64,000 nt of DNA from Polaromonas sp. YR568 (GTDB lineage Bacteria; Pseudomonadota; Gammaproteobacteria; Burkholderiales; Burkholderiaceae_C), in assembly GCA_945878995.1 (NCBI GenBank), contig CAMCUN010000003.1, forward strand, positions 43,007-107,006, read 5' to 3'. Position numbers and translations under genes: made by a program. Below the pieces are notes generated by a model. It was given only the letters and a program-made list of their open reading frames with translations. It did no database searches and was not told the origin of the DNA. Below, piece by piece: positions 1-10,437 of the stretch (its first letter is position 1; each line of letters opens with the position of its first letter).

Positions 1-971
1 CGCACCACCAAGGCACGCTGCGGCACCGTGAGAGCCTGCGAGTCACCCAGCTTGAACTCGCCACGCGCAAACATGCCAGGCCGGGCCGCACCCGGGGTGG
101 ACTGCAGCGGCGGCAGGTCCACATACACCAGCGCCGAGCGGGTTTGCGGGTCCACCGTGGGCGCGAGCATGCGCACCCGCCCTTGCACTTGGCTCCCAGT
201 GGCCGTGGTCAGGAGCACAGGTGTGCCCGGCTTGAGGCGGGCCAGCTCCGTGGCCGTGACCTCGGCGCGCCACTCCAGCCGGCCCTCACGGATCAAGCGA
301 AACAACTCGGTGCCAGGGCCGGCCACCGCGCCCACCGTGGCCAGGCGGGCAGAAATCACGCCCGCCGCAGGCGCCAGCACCTGGGCTTGCCTGGCCCGCA
401 GCTGCTGGGCAGACAGCATGGCCTGGGCCGCCTCTTGACGGGCTTGCGCGGTCTGCGCGGCGGTGAGGTACTGGCTGATTTGCTGGCTGCTCAGCGCGCC
501 TGAATCTTGCAGGCTGCGGGCGCGCTCGGCGTTGGCCAGCGCGTCGGTGGCGTTGGCCTGGGCTTCGAGCAGCACCGCTTGGGCCTGGGCCACATCGGCC
601 TGCACACTCTCGCTGGCAAACACGGCCAGCACCTGACCGGCGCGCACCACGTCGCCCACCCCAGCGCGCAAGTCTTGCAGGCGCAGGCCTTGGGTCTCGG
701 CACTGATGATGGCCTCTTGCCAAGCGGCAATGTTGCCGTTGGCCGCCAGTGTGACAGGCAGGCGCAGGGCCTCGGGCTGGCCCACCGCCACCGTGAGGAC
801 GGGCCGGCTGGCTGCAGGTACGGATGGTGCGGATGGTGCAGCTGAAGTCGGCTTGGCAGAAGCTGCAGGCTGACTGGCAGCGCGCTGGCGGGTGGCCCAC
901 AGCGCCAGCGCGGCCAACAAAGCCAGGCCAGCGACCAGCACTAAAACATTTTTAGGGGACAGCTTGTTCAT
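1..971 (-). CDS. RND efflux periplasmic adaptor (HlyD/AcrA family), 3' end cut by window edge
   Basis: The reading frame is open from an ATG at 971 to the window edge, giving about 323 residues of a membrane-fusion protein. An N-terminal hydrophobic segment (about residues 9-25) is followed by a low-complexity Ala/Pro/Ser linker. The barrel and lipoyl-like half motifs flank a long alpha-helical hairpin rich in Ala, Gln and Glu, as is usual for AcrA/HlyD adaptors that join an inner-membrane RND pump to an outer-membrane channel. The gene for such a channel lies just upstream on the same strand, and the pump gene would be expected beyond the window edge. An in-frame ATG two codons earlier (977) is an alternative start. 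The substrate cannot be told from this part. Confidence 0.85.
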   Translation of the reverse strand, partial: MNKLSPKNVLVLVAGLALLAALALWATRQRAASQPAASAKPTSAAPSAPSVPAASRPVLTVAVGQPEALRLPVTLAANGNIAAWQEAIISAETQGLRLQDLRAGVGDVVRAGQVLAVFASESVQADVAQAQAVLLEAQANATDALANAERARSLQDSGALSSQQISQYLTAAQTAQARQEAAQAMLSAQQLRARQAQVLAPAAGVISARLATVGAVAGPGTELFRLIREGRLEWRAEVTATELARLKPGTPVLLTTATGSQVQGRVRMLAPTVDPQTRSALVYVDLPPLQSTPGAARPGMFARGEFKLGDSQALTVPQRALVV

Positions 972-1083
972 GGCCATGGAGAGCTCAATCGGTCTTGAAA
1001 AAATCACACGGCGCATTCACGCCAAAAAGTTCACAAGGCATGGGTCACGCCTGTGGGATCGCGCAGCTGCGTGGCGCTTGACG

Positions 1084-2595
1084 TCATGGCTGCGCCTTCA
1101 GCGCAGCCGGGGCCTGGGCCAGCAAAGCGGGCGACCATCCGCCGCCGACGGCCCGGTACAAAGACACATGGGCCGCACGCACCTGGGTCTGCCACTCGGC
1201 CTGGCTGATCTCGGCGGCCAGCATCTGGCGGCGCGCCTCTTCGAGCTCCAGCAAACTGGCCAACCCAGCACGGTGGCGCGCTTGGGTGCCTTCCAAGAAA
1301 GCGCGGTAACCGGCCACGGCCTCTCGCACCTGAGGGCCGCGCTCGGCCGTGCTCTGCAAGTTGACCAAGGCAGACTCGACCTCGCGCACGGCTTGCCGCA
1401 CGCGGGCGGTGTACTGGGCGGCGGCCTCCTCGTAGCGCGCTTGGGCCACAGTGAGCTGAGCGGCGCGGCGCCCCCCGTCGAGCAAGGGCAGCGTGAGCGA
1501 CAGCGGCCCCAAAGACCAGGTGGCGGACTCGGGCGAGGCCTGGCCTGCCCGCAAGGCCGTGCCGCCCACAAAACCCGTGAGTGCCAAGCGCGGGAAGCGC
1601 TGGGCGTCGGTGCTGGCGATGTCGGCGCGGGCCGCTTGCAGCGCGCGCTCGGCGCTGTACACATCGGGGCGCTGCGCCAAGGCCTGGGCGGGCACGGGGT
1701 TCAGGCTCAAAGGCGGCAGCGCAAGCGCATCGGCCGCGGGCATGAGGGCCAAGCGCTGGCGCAGTTCAGGCTCGGGCAGGGCCGTCAGGGCCACCAGCGC
1801 CTGGGTGTCCAGCTCGCACTGGGCGCGCTGCTGCTGCACGCGGCTGGCGGCATCGGCCGCGCTGGCGCGGGCCAAGCCCGCCAGCGCAGGCGCAGTGAAG
1901 CCGGCTTGGCGTGCGCGCTCGCTCAGGCGCGCGGTCTCGGCGCGGGAGGCGGCGTCGCGCTCGCTGATGTCCACAAGGCGCCGGCACTGGCGCAACAAGT
2001 CGTACTGCACAGCCACCTCGGCGGCCATGCTCACGCGGGCCTCGTGCCAGTCGGCCTGGGCGCCCAGCAGGCGCTGGGTGGCCGCGTCGCGGCTGGCACG
2101 GCCGCCACCGAACACGTCAATTTCCCAGGCGGTTTGCAGGCCCAGGCGCGCGGTGATGACGCTGGAGACAGGCGCTGCCGGGTCTTGCAAGCTGCGGCTG
2201 CGGGTGAGGCTGGCGGCCGCATCCACAGAAGGCAAGAGATCGGCGCCGGCACCCACCCGAGCCGCCCAGGCCTGGGCCAGGCGCGCACGCGCGCTGGCCA
2301 CGCTGGGGCTGACCTGCTGGCTGGCGATGATCAGTTCCACCAGCAGCGGGTCACCCTGCTGGCGCCACCAATTTAAAAGCTCGTCCAGGCTGCCCTGGTG
2401 GGGCAAGCCGGCGGCGGCCTGCGAACTCACCCCAGCAGCGCTGGGCGTGTGCCAGCGAAGCGGAGCGGCTTGGGGCGGCGCCTCGGGAGGCAAAGGCGTG
2501 AGGGCACACGCGCTGAGCAGTGCCACCGCCGACATCAGGGCCCAGCCCAAGCCGGAGCCAAAGAGGCGCTGCGGCGAGGCAGTGGAGTCAGCCAT
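1084..2595 (-). CDS. Outer-membrane efflux channel lipoprotein (NodT/OprM type, TolC superfamily)
   Basis: The 503-residue protein begins with a lipoprotein signal (lipobox LLSAC, Cys30). It contains two OEP repeats with the long Ala/Gln/Arg-rich helices of TolC-type channels, and its length fits OprM/NodT proteins. It would form the outer-membrane duct of a tripartite efflux pump with the adaptor encoded 112 bp downstream on the same strand. The gap between them has no visible terminator, so they probably form an operon. The 61-bp gap to the upstream glnE stop probably holds the promoter, although I could not pick out a convincing one. The export substrate is unknown. Confidence 0.9.
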   Translation of the reverse strand: MADSTASPQRLFGSGLGWALMSAVALLSACALTPLPPEAPPQAAPLRWHTPSAAGVSSQAAAGLPHQGSLDELLNWWRQQGDPLLVELIIASQQVSPSVASARARLAQAWAARVGAGADLLPSVDAAASLTRSRSLQDPAAPVSSVITARLGLQTAWEIDVFGGGRASRDAATQRLLGAQADWHEARVSMAAEVAVQYDLLRQCRRLVDISERDAASRAETARLSERARQAGFTAPALAGLARASAADAASRVQQQRAQCELDTQALVALTALPEPELRQRLALMPAADALALPPLSLNPVPAQALAQRPDVYSAERALQAARADIASTDAQRFPRLALTGFVGGTALRAGQASPESATWSLGPLSLTLPLLDGGRRAAQLTVAQARYEEAAAQYTARVRQAVREVESALVNLQSTAERGPQVREAVAGYRAFLEGTQARHRAGLASLLELEEARRQMLAAEISQAEWQTQVRAAHVSLYRAVGGGWSPALLAQAPAALKAQP

Positions 2596-2656
2596 GCATC
2601 ACACCTTTTAAAAATAAGCTGATCGACATGACAGCCCATGATTTTGACCGATGAGG

Positions 2657-5416
2657 TCAAGACCCTGAAGGCGTATCAAACACCGAAGCCCACAAACGCA
2701 TCACCGTTTCTCGCTCGGCAGTCAGCTCATGCGCAGGCACCTTGGTGGGCTGCTCGTCGAGGCGGGCGCGGTGCTGCACCCGCCTGAGCTCGCGGTAAGC
2801 CCGCGCGGCCGCCTCGCCGACGCCGGCCGGTAACAAGCCCGCGTGTTCAGCGCGCTCAAGCAGCGCAATGTTGCCCACGTTGTCGGCCAACTCGGGGTGG
2901 GCTGAGGCTTGGGAGAGCACCAAGAACTGCACGGCAAATTCGGCGTCGACCATGCCGCCTGGGCTGTGCTTGATGTCAAAGAGCGGCCCGCCCTCGGTCG
3001 GCTGGCGCAGCGGGTGGGCGGCGCTGACTTTGTCGCGCATGCCCACAATCTCCTGGCGCAGGGCCTGCGGCTCGCGCGGCGAGGTGATGACGGCCTGACG
3101 CACCTGGTCAAAGCGCTGGCGCAAGGGCTCAGGCCCCAGCACACAGCGCGCCCGCGTCATGGCCTGGTGCTCCCAGGTCCAGGCGGTGTTGCTGCCGCGC
3201 TGCTGCTGATAGTTGGCATAAGCCTCAAAGCTGGTGACCAGCAGGCCCGAGCTGCCGTTGGGGCGCAGCGCGGTGTCAATTTCAAACAAATCGCCCTCGC
3301 TGGTCTTGACGGTCAGCCATTGGATGAGTTTGCGCACAAAACTGGCATAGACCTCGCCGGCCTGTTCATGCTCGTCCTCGTAGACAAACACAATGTCCAG
3401 GTCGCTGCCATAGCCCAGCTCTTTGCCACCCAGCTTGCCATAGGCGATGACGGCAAACTGCGGCTGCTCGCGATGGCGGTTTTTCAGACGCTCCCAGCAC
3501 CACTGCACCGTCAGGCCCAGCACGGCCTCGGCCAGGGCGCTGAGCTCGTCGGCCACCTGCTCGACACTGAGCACGCACTCGACGTCGCGCGCCAGGGTGC
3601 GAAAAGTCTCGGCGTGGTGGGCGCGGCGCAGCAAGTTCAGGCAGGTTTCTTCGTCGTCCTCGCCGGTGCGCTGCAAGGCTGCGCGCCGCTGCTGCAACTC
3701 TTGCACAAAGCTGGCGGCCTCAAAGCGCTGCAGCAGCATGTCGCGGTTGGCCAGCTCGTCAATGACGCCCGGGTGCTGCAGCAGGTAACGCGCGGGCCAA
3801 CGGGCCGCGCCCAGCAGGCGCATCAGCCGCTCATGCACCTGGGGGCGCTCCAGCATGAGCGCCAGGTAGCTTTCACGGCGCAGCAGGGGCTCTATCCAGT
3901 CCAGCAGGCGCAGCGCAGCGACCTCGGTGACGCGGCCATCTTCTAGCCAGGCGGCGGTGCGTTGCAGCAGGCGGATCAAGCGGGCGCGTGACTCATCGCG
4001 CAGCGCCACGATGCGCGCATGGCCGCTCCAGGCGCTCACGCGTTCGCGAAACAGGGCTGGCCAATCACGGCCCTGGCCTGCCACCAGCTCTTGAATTTCT
4101 TGCGGCGTGGCCTGACCCAATTTATCGCAGCCCACGCACTCGGTGTGCCCGCCCAGCAGCTTGTCAAATTCACCAGCCACCAGCTCGCGGTGCAGGTCCA
4201 ACTCGGCCAAAAAGGCGCCGGTGTGGGCAAAGCCCAGGGTGCCCGCCATCCAGGCGAGGTCGGTGTCTTGCGTGGGCAGCATGTGGGTTTGCTGGTCGTC
4301 CAGGTACTGGATGCGGTGCTCCACGCGGCGCAAAAATTCATAGGCCTGCACCAAGGCCTCGGCCGTGGCCTGGGGCATGAGGCCGGCCTTGGCCACGCGG
4401 GCCAGGGCATCGACGGTAGGGCGGGTGCGCAGCTCGGGGAACTGCCCACCACGCACCACCTGCAAGAGCTGCACGGTGAACTCGATCTCGCGAATGCCGC
4501 CGCGCGAGAGCTTGACGTCGTTGGCCCGCTCCGGGTGGCCGGCGGCGCGGCGGGCGGCCTGCTCGCGGATTTGTCGGTGCAGCGAGCGCAGCGACTCAAA
4601 CACGCTGTAGTCCAAGTAGCGTCTGAACACAAAAGGCAGCACCTGCTGGCGCAAGGCCAAGGCCGAGCCGTCTTTGACGTCGGCCCGCGGGGCCACCACG
4701 CGGCTTTTGAGCCAGGCAAAGCGCTCCCACTCGCGGCCTTGCACCTGAAAATAATCTTCCAGGGCACTGAGCGAGACCGCCGTCGGTCCGGAGTTGCCAT
4801 TGGGCCGCAGCGCCAGGTCCACGCGGAACACAAAGCCGTGTTCGGTGACCTCGCCAATCAGGCCGTAAACCGCCTTGACCTGGTGCGAAAAATACTCGTG
4901 GTTGGAGATCACGCCCCGGCCGTCAGCACGGCCTGCGGTTTGGCCGTCTTGGTCGTAGACATAAATCAAATCGATGTCGCTAGAGACATTGAGCTCGCGC
5001 GCGCCCAGCTTGCCCATGCCCACCACCCACATGCGGGCCCGCTCTAGCGGCTGGCCCTGGCGGCCAGGGCACTGCGGCGGGCCAAAGCGCGCATCGAGCT
5101 CCTCGCCGCTGTGGCGCATGGCCACGTCCAGCGCCAACTCGGCCAAATCGGTCATGGCCTGCGTGACCACTTTGAGTGACGCGGGCGGACTGGACTCGCA
5201 ATCGAGCACCACCAGGCGCTCCATCACCAGCTGGCGCAAGATGCGCAGCGCCGCGCCCACCTCCAGGCCCTGAGCCCGCAAGTGCGCATAAGCGGCCTCC
5301 ATGACCGGGCGGTCGGGCGCGCCCGCAGACAAGCAGGCCATGTGGCCGGTGTAGCGCCGGCGAATGCGTTGAACGTAGCGGGAGTGGTCGGCGGTGGCAG
5401 CGGGCAGCGGGGTCAT
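2657..5416 (-). CDS. glnE: Bifunctional glutamine synthetase adenylyltransferase/adenylyl-removing enzyme
   Basis: This 919-residue protein adjusts glutamine synthetase activity by attaching AMP to, or removing it from, a tyrosine, in response to PII. It has the two nucleotidyltransferase domains of the family. The N-terminal adenylyl-removing domain carries GMGKLGARELNVSSDIDLI (about residue 135), and the C-terminal adenylyltransferase domain carries AYGKLGGKELGYGSDLDIV (about residue 655). Each has the paired Asp residues that bind metal. I chose the ATG at 5416 because the upstream 15 codons look non-coding and family proteins begin close to this point. It is divergent from yhdP, with a 69-bp intergenic region. 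Confidence 0.95.
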   Translation of the reverse strand: MTPLPAATADHSRYVQRIRRRYTGHMACLSAGAPDRPVMEAAYAHLRAQGLEVGAALRILRQLVMERLVVLDCESSPPASLKVVTQAMTDLAELALDVAMRHSGEELDARFGPPQCPGRQGQPLERARMWVVGMGKLGARELNVSSDIDLIYVYDQDGQTAGRADGRGVISNHEYFSHQVKAVYGLIGEVTEHGFVFRVDLALRPNGNSGPTAVSLSALEDYFQVQGREWERFAWLKSRVVAPRADVKDGSALALRQQVLPFVFRRYLDYSVFESLRSLHRQIREQAARRAAGHPERANDVKLSRGGIREIEFTVQLLQVVRGGQFPELRTRPTVDALARVAKAGLMPQATAEALVQAYEFLRRVEHRIQYLDDQQTHMLPTQDTDLAWMAGTLGFAHTGAFLAELDLHRELVAGEFDKLLGGHTECVGCDKLGQATPQEIQELVAGQGRDWPALFRERVSAWSGHARIVALRDESRARLIRLLQRTAAWLEDGRVTEVAALRLLDWIEPLLRRESYLALMLERPQVHERLMRLLGAARWPARYLLQHPGVIDELANRDMLLQRFEAASFVQELQQRRAALQRTGEDDEETCLNLLRRAHHAETFRTLARDVECVLSVEQVADELSALAEAVLGLTVQWCWERLKNRHREQPQFAVIAYGKLGGKELGYGSDLDIVFVYEDEHEQAGEVYASFVRKLIQWLTVKTSEGDLFEIDTALRPNGSSGLLVTSFEAYANYQQQRGSNTAWTWEHQAMTRARCVLGPEPLRQRFDQVRQAVITSPREPQALRQEIVGMRDKVSAAHPLRQPTEGGPLFDIKHSPGGMVDAEFAVQFLVLSQASAHPELADNVGNIALLERAEHAGLLPAGVGEAAARAYRELRRVQHRARLDEQPTKVPAHELTAERETVMRLWASVFDTPSGS

Positions 5417-5485
5417 CGGGTCATCAAAAACCAGGCAAAGGGGACAGGGGGCGGGCGGCATAGCCCGTCATAATTCCGGCACCCC

Positions 5486-8400
5486 ATGCAGCCTGCTTCA
5501 TCCACCTCACGCCCATTGCTGGCCCTTTGGGCCACTGCAGCACATGTGCTGCTGGTGGTGCTCACGGCTGGCTGGTTGCTGCTGGCACTGGGCTGGACCG
5601 TGCTTCACGTGTGGATTGTGCCGCGTGCCGGTGATTTTCGCCTGCAGCTTCAAACCCTGGCCTCTCAAGCCACTGGTCTTCAGGTGGACATTGGCGAGCT
5701 CAGTGCCCGCTTTGAGGGGGTTTTCCCTCGCTTTGAATTGAACCAGGTGCGCCTGCTCGATGCCAGCGGCCGGACGGCCCTGCTGCTGCCGCAGGTGTTG
5801 ATCTCTTTGTCTCCCCGCTCGGTGATGACCGCCAGCTTGGAGCAATTGGTCATCCGCGGGGCCGAACTGGACATGCGGCGCACGGCCGAAGGCCAGCTGA
5901 TGCTGGCAGGCATGGCCTTGTCGCTGGACGCTGCCCAAAACAAAACCCTGACCGATTGGCTGATGTCCCAGCGGGAATGGGCCTTGCAAGGCGGTCGGGT
6001 GCGCTGGAGCGACGAGCAGCACGGCGTGGCGCTGACCCTCACGGCGGTGGACGCGGTCATGCGCCACACCGGCCAAAAACACCTGCTGCGCTTGGACGCT
6101 ACGCCGCCGCTCCAGTGGGGCGAGCGCTTTAGCCTGCAAGGCAGCTTCAAGCAGCCGCTGTTGTCGCGCTCGCCCAGCGACTGGCGCCAGTGGTCGGGTG
6201 AGTTTTACGGCCAATTCAGCCGCGTGGATGCGGCCCCCCTAGAGACCTACGCCCGGCTGGCTGGCTTACATCTCCAGCGCGGCGTGGGCGCGCTGCGCGC
6301 TTGGGTGGACGTGCGAGAAGGGCGCATCGTGGGCGGGCTGGCCGATGTGTCATTGAATCAGGTGTCAATGACCCTGCCATCTACACGGGATGGCGAGTCA
6401 CCGCTGACGCCCCTGAGCTTGGAGCGGCTAAGCACTCGCCTGGGCTGGCAAGAACGCAGCAGCCGCACCGGTCAAGGCCTGGACATGAAGACCGAAGCGC
6501 TCAGCTTCAAGCTGGCCAGTGGTCTGAGTTGGACGGACGGCGATATTGCGCTCAAGCTCGAGCGCAGCGCCCCTGGTCCCTGGTCAAGGGGCCAGATCAA
6601 GACCGAGCAACTGGACCTGCAGGTGCTGGCCCAGCTGGCGCAGCACCTGCCGCTGGACGAGCACTGGCGCCAGCAACTGCGCACGCAAGCGCCCCAGGGC
6701 CTGCTCAACGCACTGGAGGCCCAATGGCAAGGCCCAATGGCCCAGCCCCAGGCGTGGAAGCTGGGTGGGCGCTTGAGCGGGCTGGCGCTGGCGGCCAACA
6801 GCGAGACCGGCCAGCCCGGCATGGCGGGTGTGAACCTGGACTTTCGCCTGCAGCGTGAAGGCGGCGAGGACACGGGCCAGGCCAGCTTCAGCCTGAACAA
6901 AGGCTGGCTTGAATTCCCAGGTCTTTGGCAAGAGCCTCGCGTGGCGCTGGACAAACTCTCGGGCGAGTTGCGCCTCAAGCGCAACGCCCGTGGCACTGAC
7001 ATCGAGTGGCGCCAAGGCCAGCTGGTGGCCAGCGACGCGCAAGGCCAGTTCAAGGCCAGCTGGACACGGGCCACAGGTGGCGAGCCTTTGGGCAGCTTGG
7101 AACTGCAGGGCCAGCTCAGCCGAGCCGACGGTGCCCGCCTGTGGCGCTACCTGCCCGAGAACCTGCCGATCAAGGTGCGGCAGTATGTGCGCGAGTCGGT
7201 GAAGCACGCGCCGCTCAGCGAAGTGCGTTTCAAACTCAAAGGGCCGCTGGCGGCCTTTCCATTTGAGTCTCCGGACAGCGGTGAGTTTGAGGTCTTGGCC
7301 AAGGTGCGCAACGGCAGCTACGCCTATGTGCCCCCACAGCCCGCCAGCACGGGCAGCACCAAACCCTGGCCCAGCTTGACGCAGGTGGATGCCGACCTGC
7401 GCTTTTATGGGGCCAGCCTGGAGGTCAACCAGGCCCAGACACGTGTGGCGGGCCTGCCAGGCTTGCAGCTCAGCCAGGTCGAGGCGCGCATCGCCGACCT
7501 CAGGCGCCGGCCTGTGGTCGAGGTGTCAGGTGACATTCAGGGCCCGCTCCCCCAAGGCCTGGAGTGGGTCAACACCTCGCCGGTCTCTGAGCTGCTGCAA
7601 CAGGCCTTGGCCCGCACCACCGCCAGCGGCCAGGCCGAGCTGCAGCTCAAGCTGAGCTTGCCACTGGACGCGCTTGGCAGCTCCAAGGTGCAAGGCCGGC
7701 TGACGCTGCCTGGCAACGACGTGCAATTCACGCCCGAGTCCCCAGCCCTGAGCCGCTTGCGCGGCAGCCTGGTCTTTAGCGAGACAGGCTTTCAAACAGT
7801 GAACGCGCAAACCCGTGTGCTGGGCGGAGAGCTGCGCTTTGACGGCGGCCTGCGCTCGGCGCTCAGGCGCAGTGACGAGCCCGAGCTTTTTTTCCGCGGC
7901 CAGGGCACGGCCAGCGCCGAAGGCTTGCAGCAGTGGCGCGAGCTGCAGGCGCTGCAGCCCTTGCTCAAGCAAAGCAGTGGCAGCACCAACTACATCGCCG
8001 CACTGGGTTGGCGCCAGGGCGCTCTGGAGCTGAGCATCACCAGCCAGCTCGAGGGCCTGGCCCTGAATTTGCCCGAGCCCCTGAACAAACCGGCCAACGC
8101 ACAGCTGCCGCTGCGCATAGACAAAACCGTGCTGCGCGAGACCCTGACCCCAGGCCAGCGCCTGCAAGACAGCATCAGCCTGCGCGCAGGCCCAGGGGCC
8201 GGCTTGGCCACTGCGCTGTCGGTCAGCTACTTGCGTGACATTTCAGGGCCCCAAGCGCAAGTGCTCAGTGGGCGCATCAGCGTGGGCGACGAGCGCGGGG
8301 CCCAGCCCGATGCGGCCAGCACCCGGGCACCCAGCCTTGACGCTGCCGAGCGCGGGGTCAGCGTGCAGGCCCAGCTCGGGCGCCTGAACCTCGACGCCTG

Positions 8401-9631
8401 GGAGTCCTGGCTGGGCGAGTGGGCGGCCGACAAGACGGCCTCGCCAAGCTCATGGGCGGGCTACCTGCCCACCCGCTACGCGCTGCGCGCTGACGAGTTC
8501 AAAGCCCAAGGTCACAGCGTGCAGGCCTTGAGCCTGACCGGCCAGCGCGAGAGCGGGCTGTGGCAGGCCAGGTTCAGTGCCGCCGAACTCCAGGGCCAGA
8601 TGGAATACCGCCAAAGCAGCGACGGCTCGCCCGGGCGGCTGCTGGCCCGGTTGTCGCGCCTGCGCCTGGGTCAAAGCACCAGCAGTGCGAGCGACACCGC
8701 CAGCGCAGTCAGCCCCGTCGAGGCCTTGCTGGACCGCCAGCCCGCCAGTTTGCCAAACCTGGACTTGGTGGTGGACGAGCTTGAACTGCGCGGCAAAAAG
8801 CTCGGTCGCCTGGAGGTCCAAGCCATCAACCGCCAACTCAGTCAGGGCCAAAGCCAGCGCGAGTGGCAGATCAGCCGACTCAGACTGAGCGCGCCCGAGG
8901 CCCAGCTTTCAGCCACGGGCAGCTGGGCGGCACTGCCCGAGGACAAGGGCACAGCCGCACGGCGCGGCACCCAGCTGGCTTTCAAGCTGGAGGTGGCGGA
9001 CTCGGGCGAGTTGCTCAAGCGCCTGGGCATGGACGGCGCCATCCGCCAAGGCAAGGGGCGGCTGGAGGGGCAGCTCAGCTGGACAGGCTCGCCGCTGGCC
9101 TTGCACCACCCCAGCTTGCAGGGCCAGATGGTGGTGGACGTCGCCTCGGGCCAGTTTCTCAAGGCCGATGCGGGCGTGGCCAAGCTGCTGGGCGTGCTCA
9201 ATTTGCAGGCGCTGCCCAGGCGCCTGGCGCTGGATTTTCGCGATGTGTTCTCCGAAGGCTTTGCCTTTGACTGGCTGCGCGGCGACGTGGCCATCAGCCA
9301 AGGCGTGGCCACCACCCGCGACCTGCGCATGAAAGGCGTGAATGCCGCCGTGCTGATGCAAGGCTCGGCCGACATCGCCCGCGAAACCCAGGACCTGCGC
9401 GTGGTGGTGGTGCCCGAGATCAACGCCGGCACCGCCTCTTTGCTCGCTTATGCGGCCAACCCGGCCATGGCCGTGGGCACCTTCTTGGCGCAGTGGTTGC
9501 TCAGGCAACCGATCAATGACGCCAACACCCAAGAGTTTCAAGTCAGCGGCCCCTGGAGCGAGCCGCAGATTCGCCGCGTGCCGCGCCAGCGGCCCGCCAC
9601 CGAACCCAACAACACAGCAGATAAACCATGA
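5486..9631 (+). CDS. yhdP: YhdP family envelope protein (AsmA-like)
   Basis: This is a 1381-residue protein with one N-terminal transmembrane segment (about residues 13-37). A very long periplasmic part follows, made of repeated beta-rich AsmA-like units and ending in the conserved AsmA_2 C-terminal region (VVPEINAGTASLLAYAANP). In E. coli YhdP is one of the AsmA-like bridge proteins that move phospholipid to the outer membrane. That role is known for the family, not shown here. The length matches the family. The stop overlaps the start of the next gene (ATGA at 9628), so the two are probably translated together. Confidence 0.9.
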   Translation: MQPASSTSRPLLALWATAAHVLLVVLTAGWLLLALGWTVLHVWIVPRAGDFRLQLQTLASQATGLQVDIGELSARFEGVFPRFELNQVRLLDASGRTALLLPQVLISLSPRSVMTASLEQLVIRGAELDMRRTAEGQLMLAGMALSLDAAQNKTLTDWLMSQREWALQGGRVRWSDEQHGVALTLTAVDAVMRHTGQKHLLRLDATPPLQWGERFSLQGSFKQPLLSRSPSDWRQWSGEFYGQFSRVDAAPLETYARLAGLHLQRGVGALRAWVDVREGRIVGGLADVSLNQVSMTLPSTRDGESPLTPLSLERLSTRLGWQERSSRTGQGLDMKTEALSFKLASGLSWTDGDIALKLERSAPGPWSRGQIKTEQLDLQVLAQLAQHLPLDEHWRQQLRTQAPQGLLNALEAQWQGPMAQPQAWKLGGRLSGLALAANSETGQPGMAGVNLDFRLQREGGEDTGQASFSLNKGWLEFPGLWQEPRVALDKLSGELRLKRNARGTDIEWRQGQLVASDAQGQFKASWTRATGGEPLGSLELQGQLSRADGARLWRYLPENLPIKVRQYVRESVKHAPLSEVRFKLKGPLAAFPFESPDSGEFEVLAKVRNGSYAYVPPQPASTGSTKPWPSLTQVDADLRFYGASLEVNQAQTRVAGLPGLQLSQVEARIADLRRRPVVEVSGDIQGPLPQGLEWVNTSPVSELLQQALARTTASGQAELQLKLSLPLDALGSSKVQGRLTLPGNDVQFTPESPALSRLRGSLVFSETGFQTVNAQTRVLGGELRFDGGLRSALRRSDEPELFFRGQGTASAEGLQQWRELQALQPLLKQSSGSTNYIAALGWRQGALELSITSQLEGLALNLPEPLNKPANAQLPLRIDKTVLRETLTPGQRLQDSISLRAGPGAGLATALSVSYLRDISGPQAQVLSGRISVGDERGAQPDAASTRAPSLDAAERGVSVQAQLGRLNLDAWESWLGEWAADKTASPSSWAGYLPTRYALRADEFKAQGHSVQALSLTGQRESGLWQARFSAAELQGQMEYRQSSDGSPGRLLARLSRLRLGQSTSSASDTASAVSPVEALLDRQPASLPNLDLVVDELELRGKKLGRLEVQAINRQLSQGQSQREWQISRLRLSAPEAQLSATGSWAALPEDKGTAARRGTQLAFKLEVADSGELLKRLGMDGAIRQGKGRLEGQLSWTGSPLALHHPSLQGQMVVDVASGQFLKADAGVAKLLGVLNLQALPRRLALDFRDVFSEGFAFDWLRGDVAISQGVATTRDLRMKGVNAAVLMQGSADIARETQDLRVVVVPEINAGTASLLAYAANPAMAVGTFLAQWLLRQPINDANTQEFQVSGPWSEPQIRRVPRQRPATEPNNTADKP

Positions 9632-10437
9632 AAGTCGCCGCCGTTCAAATGGTGTCTGGGCAAGACGTGAGCGCCAACGTGCAAGCGGCCGAGCGGGCGC
9701 TGTCCGAGGCCGCAGATCAAGGGGCAGAGCTGGCGCTGCTGCCCGAATATTTTTGCCTGCTAGGCCGCAGTGACCGAGACAAATTGGCCGTGGCCGAGCA
9801 GCCGGGGCAGGGGCCCATCCAAGACAGCCTGAGTCGCCTGGCCCAGCGGTTGGGCCTGTGGATTGTGGGCGGCACCTTGCCACTGGCCACGGCCAACCCA
9901 GAGCAGGTGCGCAACAGTTCACTGGTCTTCAACCCGGCCGGCGAGCAGGTGGCGCGCTACGACAAAATTCACTTGTTTCGATTTAGCCAAGGCGGCGAGA
10001 GCTACGACGAGTCCCGCACCTTGGAGCGCGGCCACGAGGTGGCGGGCTTTGACTTGCCCTCGTGCGACGGCCACACCTGGCGGGTGGGCCTGAGCGTGTG
10101 CTACGACCTGCGCTTTCCCGAGCTCTATCGCCAGCTGCAAGCCGACTTGCTGCTGGTGCCAAGCGCATTCACACACACCACAGGCCAGGCCCATTGGGAG
10201 GTGCTGCTGCGCGCCCGCGCCATTGAAAACCTGGCCTTTGTGGCCGCAGCCGCCCAGGGTGGTGTGCACGACAACGGCAGGCGCACTTGGGGACACAGCA
10301 TGCTGATTGACCCCTGGGGTGAACTGCTGGGCCAACACCGCGAAGGACCAGGCCTGGTACTGGCCGAGCTGGCCCACGAACGCTTGGTGGCGGTGCGGAC
10401 ACAGCTGCCTGCGTTGACGCACCGGGTGTTGCCGTGA
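9628..10437 (+). CDS. Carbon-nitrogen hydrolase (nitrilase superfamily, Nit-like)
   Basis: The 269-residue protein has the full nitrilase catalytic triad: Glu40 in LLPEY, Lys113 in YDKIHLF and Cys158 in SVCYDLRFPELYR. The LRFPELYR context is typical of the Nit1/Nit2 branch, whose characterised members act as omega-amidases or as repair amidases on deaminated glutathione. The exact substrate here is inferred only from that branch. The gene overlaps yhdP by 4 bp at its start, and its stop overlaps the GTG start of the following kinase, so three genes with no obvious shared function form one tightly packed transcript. Confidence 0.88.
   Translation: MKVAAVQMVSGQDVSANVQAAERALSEAADQGAELALLPEYFCLLGRSDRDKLAVAEQPGQGPIQDSLSRLAQRLGLWIVGGTLPLATANPEQVRNSSLVFNPAGEQVARYDKIHLFRFSQGGESYDESRTLERGHEVAGFDLPSCDGHTWRVGLSVCYDLRFPELYRQLQADLLLVPSAFTHTTGQAHWEVLLRARAIENLAFVAAAAQGGVHDNGRRTWGHSMLIDPWGELLGQHREGPGLVLAELAHERLVAVRTQLPALTHRVLP

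Noticed and set aside
892..2376. A 494-codon open frame opposite the outer-membrane channel gene
   Set aside because: Low-complexity Gly/Ala/Arg/Gln translation with no motif; the minus-strand gene is clearly real.
2909..5047. Two plus-strand frames of about 345 codons opposite glnE
   Set aside because: Antisense shadows of glnE with repetitive Ala/Gly/Leu composition.
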